64,000 nucleotides of DNA from Leptasterias polaris (taxonomy: Eukaryota > Echinodermata > Asteroidea > Forcipulatida > Asteriidae). The DNA is taken from assembly GCA_037783415.1 (NCBI GenBank), contig JAZGTN010000118.1:744001-808000 (forward strand). Direction: 5' to 3'. The notes beneath the pieces were generated by a model that saw only the letters and a program-made list of their open reading frames with translations, ran no database searches and had not been told where the DNA came from. Each line of letters starts with the position of its first letter. The stretch's first letter is position 1. A program made the translations under genes and the position numbers. Of this stretch, positions 57,446 to 64,000 are shown piece by piece.

Positions 57446-60400
57446 CCAAGGACAGGAAAAATCCTAGGAAATACAGTTTAGAGTAAAGGTATTTGTCTGT
57501 ATTTTGTTAAATATTTTACTTTATATTATTGTAGTTTCAATAGGTTATGATATATTATCTACATTTATAAACTGGTACTTGCATCAACAAATTAACTGTT
57601 TTGCAAAATGGCTTACAAAGAAAAGGTAGTAATAACTAAAATATGCACCCTGTTAAGTTGTGGGGGGCCAGGGGGTCGCATTCATTGATTTTGCACCACT
57701 TTCAGCTTGTCATCTAGTTTTTGATTTACCAACAAGTCTGAACTTTTTAGCCTAATAGCTGTTTTCCAACTCACATTATGTAAATTTTAAAATCTTACCT
57801 AACTCCTTCACGGTCATCATTCGTTAATGAAGCTCTTGCCTTAATAAGCCATCCATTTTAATGAGCCTCCAGTAATTGCTTTTATATGTGCTCCGAAGAG
57901 CGTCAATAAGATGTTGTTGTCTTCAAATGGAATGATCTATTTTCAGCCATCCATCTCCAATAAGCCACGTTTTATACAAGAACACCCCCGCTAAAAAATT
58001 GGCAAGTCAAGAGCTGTTTCTGAGCACTGTGATTGGTCAAGCAGCGCATACAGTATCATGGGAATATGGGGAACATTTAAATCACTGATTTTTTTCCCAC
58101 TGAAAATAAAAAGGCCAAACGATAGCTTGTAAGGATTAGAGTTAGAGCGTTCTATGGTAAGAGACATTATCTGAAGTCTAACGTAAATAGCTGTCAACAC
58201 GAGCACAAGGTACATCAGTTGCAATGTCTAAGAGTAGGACATTGTAATCACAGCTTTGGAGGCACAAGCTGTGCTCCAGTTCCAGACATTTCATTGTTAT
58301 TTTCTCATTACATTACAGATCCATTGATTCTTGATTTTGATCAATGTGAGCTATATTTAATCTGGAGTGTGTTCGACCTTCGGTTGTCAAGTAAAAAACG
58401 AGGTCTGTAATTAACTGTTGTTTTAAATGCTGCACGAATGCGCCTGATGAAGCAGTGAGTGTATTTGACATGACAGAAGGAAGGACTATTACAATGTAGT
58501 CACTCAAGCCTGCATCTTAGAGTTTCTAAGCCCAACATCTTCAAGACAGCCTTCAAGCTGAACCAATAATGGACTCCACTAGCCAATTTTAAATTTCAAA
58601 GAGAGACAACTGTGACCCCCCCCCCCCACCAGCCTAGAGAGGAATTTCTTTAGGCTCACAGCATCAATCACCAAGGTAAGAAAACCAATCTTTTTCATTT
58701 TGTTTGTTTTTTAACATCCATGGAATCAATCACAACAATTGTTTTTATATTTATTTTTAAACAGTAAGTTTGGTTGGCCTGCATTTAGTGTGCTAATTAC
58801 TAAAACTGTGTAATTACAAGGTAAATTTGTTCCAAAATTTTAACAAAGACTTTAATTCAATCAGCAAATTTGTGGGGGGGGGGGTTTATTGGAAAATCAA
58901 GAGAACAAAAATTGCAAATGAATCTATTGAAAAAATAGTCATTAAACCAATAGACATATTTATTGGAACAATCAGACATGTTAAACATTTACAGGGTACT
59001 TGCAGGATCTTTATCGAAGAAAATGTCACCTAAAGTACCCTTTGCAAAATCAATGTAACATTGTCAAATTGAAAGTAGTAGTTTAGTGAGGCACAGCTCC
59101 TATTTGTTAATGTTGCCCATGCAGTTCCTTCCTCCCTGCTGCAGCCATTGGCCATCACTGCTGCTGATCCCTTGGTTTGGACACTGCCTGAGTTCATAAT
59201 GCAGAGCTTTTGTTTGTTTGGTTAAATACCCACTCCATCTTCCATAAAACACAAGTTTCTCTCCCTTTGAAAATGTCTCATAAAGTATTAGAATGTAGCA
59301 AAATGATATGACTAAACCAATAAAACAATCCATCACAATGGAGCAGCCTCATTAACAGCAAAATTCTAAAATCAAAAAATTAAGAAAAGGAAGCTGCCTC
59401 AGGCAAGCTACTAAACAAACTCAGGGTAAATTATTATCTACAGCAGCAAATCTCTGAAGGAAATATTCTATCTTAATATTTATTCATAAACTTGATATTT
59501 GCACCAATTGTTCTGAAGATTATTCAAATCTAAAGTGCTGCCACATTTGATTTATTTTCTTCCAGGGCTCAGTTCTTATTTAGATTTAGTTAAATAACTA
59601 ATAATAGTAAAAAACATTGCTGACAAAAATATTAGACATAACTTGCAGTTTTCTTCAAAACAAGACCACCTGATTGGATGCTTTTCTACAGGTTTATTGA
59701 GTCGAGAAAACAGTATTTTGAGATCCCCAAATATTTTCCATCGCTTATTTTGATTGCCACAAAACTGAACCATTTCTTGAAGTTGATTTCAAAAAAACTA
59801 GAAGATGGAAACGAACTTACTCCTCTCAAAACTAATGTGGAAAATTCTTTTAAGATTTGATCAAAATTCTCTTCAAACCATAAACAATAATGTACTATTC
59901 CTTTCTAGGAAACTTAAGACAAGTGGAACAAATTTTCTCTAAATATCTACACTTCTGTATCACTTTAACACATGCAGACACCAATGTTTGCCTGTTGGCA
60001 TACATAGGTTACTTCAATCAGTACGTGCAAATATTTTTCAGAGATGTAAAACCCTTTCGCAAGCAATTTTTTACAAGCAATATGGCTTTGGAATGGATGA
60101 GACACTTATTGGTTAAGTTGGATGCAAGAACACATTTCTGAAAGTAAAAAGCCTTAAAAGAAAGAACTAGAGCTGTATCCAAATTAACAGCTTCAACACT
60201 GAGTGGCCAAAGAAAAGGCCTGGAAAGGCCTATTCTGAAGCCACTGGCCGCAGCCATAGCCCAATTCACTTGGCTCAGACATGGCTAAGTCTGCATGCTC
60301 TTTGGTTTGTTGATGCAAGTACCAATTTTGTTAAAATAATACAAACAGAGGGTATCTGTAAGATTACAATTTTATATTTAATTTTAACTCCAGCAACTCT

Positions 60401-61776
60401 ACTTTTAACCTTGGTCAGAGATGTTGTTGTATGTTTTAATGCTGAACAAACTATCGCGATCAACACAAGAGGGCGCTGCTCGAAAAACCAAATGCCCTTA
60501 GTCTACCAACAGAGTTGTCACTAAACACCACATAACATATGGACAGTAACCACGTATTAAGAGTGTCTTACACCAAGAGTGTCTTGCACAAAGACTACTC
60601 TACCAATGTATCAATTCAGAAGGTGTAAAACCAACCAGTCAAACCAAAATGTCCTCAAGATGTCTAATGTATGCCAAGATACCCAGGGGAAATTAGTGTC
60701 ACCTTCAATGTACAGTAATTACAATGGCTCTGACTGCCTCTGGATTTTAGAGTAGAGACTGTTTCAGTTTGTACAATGGCACAAATAGCTATACAGTATC
60801 AACAATGAATAATCAATTATTTAAAAGTTGAATCTTTGAAACCTTTGTTTGAAATCAGCTGCTTAGGCCCTATGTTGATTTTAATCTTGTTTATACATAC
60901 ATTTAAGCAAGCAAGTAGACAATAGGTGAATACAAATATTGGTAAAGAGCGCAAACAACGACAGCCATTTTGAAAGGATTGAAAATTACCAGAATTTGTT
61001 CAAAGGTCAAACCTGCGAAGGCCCTCTAGCCAAATATATTTTTTAATGATGTATTGATCTGCGTGATAAATTCCATGCTTGTATCATCAAAAACAGAATT
61101 CCCTCAAATATTTCCCCACTCAAAAGAAAAGAATTTGTAGCGAAAAACTGTAGCTATGTGACACGATAGACTTCAAAGGTCCTATGGCCGAACAAGGATA
61201 ATAGGATTCTCAGTCTAGAGTCTGCCTCTATCTGTGTTCACCCTTTCATTAAATCTAGGCTGTATAATATAAGTTAGCACACAAGCGCGAGTGGAATACA
61301 GAAAAATATAGCGCGTCTGCGTCCCATATCCAACGAGGCCGAAGCAAACTTGATGCGTATTTAGAACACACAATACGCAGGGTGTGATATGGGCCGTGCA
61401 ATATAAGTTTATATCACACTCCTTGTTGCTATGGATCGACCAATCAGAATCGAATATTCAAGCCTGCTTGCTCATCAAAAAAAAATAAAAAAATTGGAAC
61501 GCTGCTGCTCGCATTTTATCAAAAAACCTGAACACATGATCACATCACACCTGTCCTTTAACAACTTTATGTCAGTGTTGCAGAAAAGAAAAAAACACAA
61601 CATGTAATGTGTACATGTCAGATCACATCTCTCCATACACTGCTGCTAGCAAGTAGTTACTTGCTTTATAAACCAAACAAAATGAGTCAACAAGCAGCTG
61701 CCTTGCCTCAAACACGATTTTAATTGCAAACATGAATGTACAGCTTCAAAATGTCATGTTGTTTATTTATCAACAG
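57446..61776. other. Non-coding stretch
   Basis: No gene recognised. A unique block at 57780-57970 looks more complex than its neighbours and could be regulatory. G and C runs lie at 58617-58627 and 58875-58884. Frames at 58827, 59100, 59890 and 60270 have no recognisable product. Confidence 0.4.
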
Positions 61777-61915
61777 GGGTTCTCAACCCATCAGAAGATT
61801 CTCAGATCCTGTGATAAAGAAGACATTTACAGGACAACTGCAGGGTATTCCTCTGTGAATGAATGGAATCTTGACGGATGCATCCCCAACTGTATTGGGT
61901 TTGTTTTGTCATCAG
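61777..61915 (+). other. Possible exon, product unknown
   Basis: 139 bases between an acceptor (TTTATTTATCAACAG) and a donor (CATCAG|GTAACT). One frame is open and includes VNEWNLDGCIPNCIGFVLSS. It could be a 5' exon of the receptor gene at 62467 or chance. No family recognised. Confidence 0.2.
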
Positions 61916-62466
61916 GTAACTTTATGTCTTTGCAAACTTGGCATATGATTTGACAAACACCTGCTACTGAGTAGAGAATAGTTGATCAATTTCAGTAAAA
62001 GGGAACTCTGCCAGGAGGTGAGAGGTAGATAAATGTCAGCTAAACATCTAGCCTAGAATCACTGTATTAGAGCATCAACTGTAATCCATCAGGTCGGCAA
62101 AATGAGACGACTTTAAGCAGTGGAGATGCAGAAATGAACCCGTGAGCTGAAATGCCGTTTGCACAGAGAGAGCGCAACTAGAGATGTGTAGGAAGCACAT
62201 TGAAAACAGCAACCGAAGTCTGAAAGTGAGTCAAGCTCAGAAAGACCAGAGAACTTGTTTTGTGATGTGGCAAAGTTGTAATATGGATACAAGTTATCTA
62301 TTGAACTTAATTTAAAAAGCTTCCGTGAAACTGGATCTCAGTTGAAAGTACACCAGATGGAGAAGAGAACTATTTATTAACCTTATTAGAAACGTTCAAG
62401 CCTGAACCAGTTGGGATTTGTGCTCTTGCGATCATAAAATAGTTGTAAGTGATCGGAGAAAGTGTA

Positions 62467-63828
62467 ATGCAAACTAAGATGGAGACAGAAAACACAAGCT
62501 CCGAGGCATATTCTGTCTATCAAACCAACACCACAACAACTCTAATCATGACTAGTTTAATGAGCATTACAATCAAACACGTGCTGATTGTTGTTGGGTT
62601 GTGCCTGATGATCTTCTGTGTCATCTTTGGAAACATCTTAATCCTGGCTGCTGTTAGGAAGCACCGTCCACTCCAGACACCTCCTGTCTACCTCATCGCA
62701 TCGCTGGCCGTAGCAGACCTCATGGTGGGCTTAATGGTCATGCCGTTAAGCCTTTCTGTGGAGTTCACTGTAGAGTGGACACTAGGCCCCATCGTCTGCG
62801 ATTTCTGGATCTTTTTGGATGTGCTGTGCTGTACGGCGAGCATCTTGAACCTGTGCGTTATTGCCCTGGATCGCTACTGGGCAATCACACGACCCCTTGA
62901 ATACAAATTGAAACGTACTCCATCCCGCATGTTGGTTATGATAGCTGCTGTATGGGTGATTTCGTTACTGATTTCTGCAATGCCTCTCTTTGGTTGGCGG
63001 ACAGAGAGCACTGATCCATCAAAGTGTGTGATCAGTCAAAATAAGTTATATACAGTATTCTCCACATTCAGTGCATTTTTTATTCCCATGACAATAATGA
63101 TGGTCGTGTACATTCGTATATTTGTGGAAGCTCGCAAACGTATACATGGAACACATTTTATCAGTACACCATTGGATTCGATCTCTGTATCGTCAGTCAA
63201 ACGCCCGAATGCCAGTAAACTTTCCATGAAACTTGTATCGATGTTGAAACGGCTCTCTACCAGTGAGCCAATCATTGCCGCGGCAGAGAACCAAAACACC
63301 ATGCTGGAACTACCGGAAGTTCCACAAACAAATGGCCAACGACGTCAGTCTAGTCCTGGTTTGATCGCCAAAGTGCCTAGCCCCACATCGCCAGCTTCTT
63401 ACACCTTTAGTCAGACATCTATCTTACTTTCACCAGTAAATGACAGAACTGTCTCTTTTTCTGCACAACAGCAATCACCATCTCATCAAAAAAGTCACCT
63501 GTCAGTTCCCAGTTCACCTTTCATCCGGCAGCGATTGAGCCAACGCCGGCATCTTGCCTCATGCCGAGAGCAGAGGGCCGTCAAGACCCTAGCGATAGTC
63601 ACTGGAACCTTTCTGATCTGTTGGCTGCCATTCTTTATAACCGCTCTTGTCCTTCCGTTTTGCCAGCACTGTGACTTACCCTCCTTTTGGAAGAGTGTAT
63701 TCCTTTGGCTTGGCTATTTCAACTCCATGGTCAATCCCATATTGTACACTAAATTCAATAAAGACTTTAAGGATGCATTTAGGAAGCTACTCTACTGTAA
63801 GACCAGGAATTCCCAAATGGTACATTGA
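62467..63828 (+). CDS. Class A aminergic GPCR, serotonin 5-HT1-like
   Basis: A complete intronless frame of 453 residues. An in-frame stop at 62446 makes ATG 62467 the first start; ATG 62479 is a possible alternative. Seven membrane segments are clear: Asn1.50 (56), Asp2.50 (84), amine-binding Asp3.32 (118, in FLDVLCCTAS), DRY (135-137), Ser-Thr at 5.42-5.43, CWLPFF (385-390) and NPILY (423-427). Cys 111 and Cys 187 give the usual loop disulfide. Two N-glycosylation sites (NTSS, NTTT) lie in the N-terminus. The pattern is closest to 5-HT1 receptors, which couple to Gi/o and lower cAMP. The third inner loop is long (about 150 residues) and holds PKA-type sites (KRLS, RRQS). The tail is short with a Cys for palmitoylation. 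Octopamine or alpha-2 type receptors are the main alternatives. Confidence 0.93.
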   Translation: MQTKMETENTSSEAYSVYQTNTTTTLIMTSLMSITIKHVLIVVGLCLMIFCVIFGNILILAAVRKHRPLQTPPVYLIASLAVADLMVGLMVMPLSLSVEFTVEWTLGPIVCDFWIFLDVLCCTASILNLCVIALDRYWAITRPLEYKLKRTPSRMLVMIAAVWVISLLISAMPLFGWRTESTDPSKCVISQNKLYTVFSTFSAFFIPMTIMMVVYIRIFVEARKRIHGTHFISTPLDSISVSSVKRPNASKLSMKLVSMLKRLSTSEPIIAAAENQNTMLELPEVPQTNGQRRQSSPGLIAKVPSPTSPASYTFSQTSILLSPVNDRTVSFSAQQQSPSHQKSHLSVPSSPFIRQRLSQRRHLASCREQRAVKTLAIVTGTFLICWLPFFITALVLPFCQHCDLPSFWKSVFLWLGYFNSMVNPILYTKFNKDFKDAFRKLLYCKTRNSQMVH

Positions 63829-63943
63829 TGCTAACCTAATTCAGAGAAAATGGCGCCAGAACACTTTCCAACACTAGCAGATTACTTAAAAGTGATACAA
63901 AAGAACCATCCAAAAATACATCTGGCTGCTGATGATAGACGTC

Positions 63944-63949
63944 AATAAA
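63944..63949 (+). promoter_or_regulatory. Candidate poly(A) signal AATAAA of the GPCR gene
   Basis: AATAAA lies 116 bases after the receptor stop codon, in AT-rich DNA. The position is suitable but the window ends soon after, so it cannot be confirmed. Confidence 0.4.
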
Positions 63950-64000
63950 TTGTTCATGCCAGAAAAACCACTGATTAACTCTTACTGTAAATAACTACAA

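Noticed and set aside
62449..62466. Receptor start at 62449
   Set aside because: The codon there is GTG, not ATG; the first ATG in frame is 62467.

Overview
This is animal (metazoan) genomic DNA. It is AT-rich and intron-rich, with split genes bounded by GT/AG sites, four tRNA-derived SINE copies, many small inverted-repeat elements and several large tandem arrays. The frequent palindrome TACATGTA, the style of short foldback elements and the protein types suggest a marine deuterostome, most likely an echinoderm (perhaps a sea star). The taxon is inference, not proof.

Layout. Positions 1-20.4 kb are mostly non-coding: one good candidate coding exon near 1.9 kb, SINEs, foldback elements, CpG-richer patches near 10.3 and 17.6 kb, and a perfect 18-copy 33-bp tandem repeat at 19.7-20.3 kb. 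From 20587 to 32535 (+) lies a ten-exon gene whose exons join in frame to about 1106 codons. Its C-terminal half is an AKAP7-type 2H phosphoesterase domain with both HxT motifs. Its N-terminal half is a low-complexity RGG/acidic region that is not a usual part of AKAP7. The introns hold a 1.7-kb transposon-like element with an 8-bp target duplication and many MITEs. At 38.1-38.8 kb is a 700-bp hAT-like non-autonomous element. From 39286 to 40374 (+) is a single-exon gene with twelve C2H2 zinc fingers, followed by a fresh 205-bp duplication and a 3.4-kb array of a 54-bp satellite.

On the minus strand, 54758 to 47898 carries the last six exons of a gene ending in two adjacent laminin G-like domains, probably the C-terminus of a laminin alpha chain. 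I joined these exons by splice phase and the frame closes on a stop just after the last LG cysteine. Two of its introns contain G-rich minisatellites (2.05 kb and 0.5 kb) with the G-rich strand as transcription template. From 62467 to 63828 (+) an intronless gene encodes a complete class A aminergic GPCR, closest by eye to 5-HT1 receptors. No further LG exon was found between 54.8 kb and the window end, so this receptor may lie inside a large intron of the laminin-like gene on the opposite strand.

The genes do not form one pathway. The most unusual features are the N-terminally extended AKAP7-like protein, the paired G-rich intronic arrays, the higher-order satellite, and two mobile elements with intact target-site duplications.
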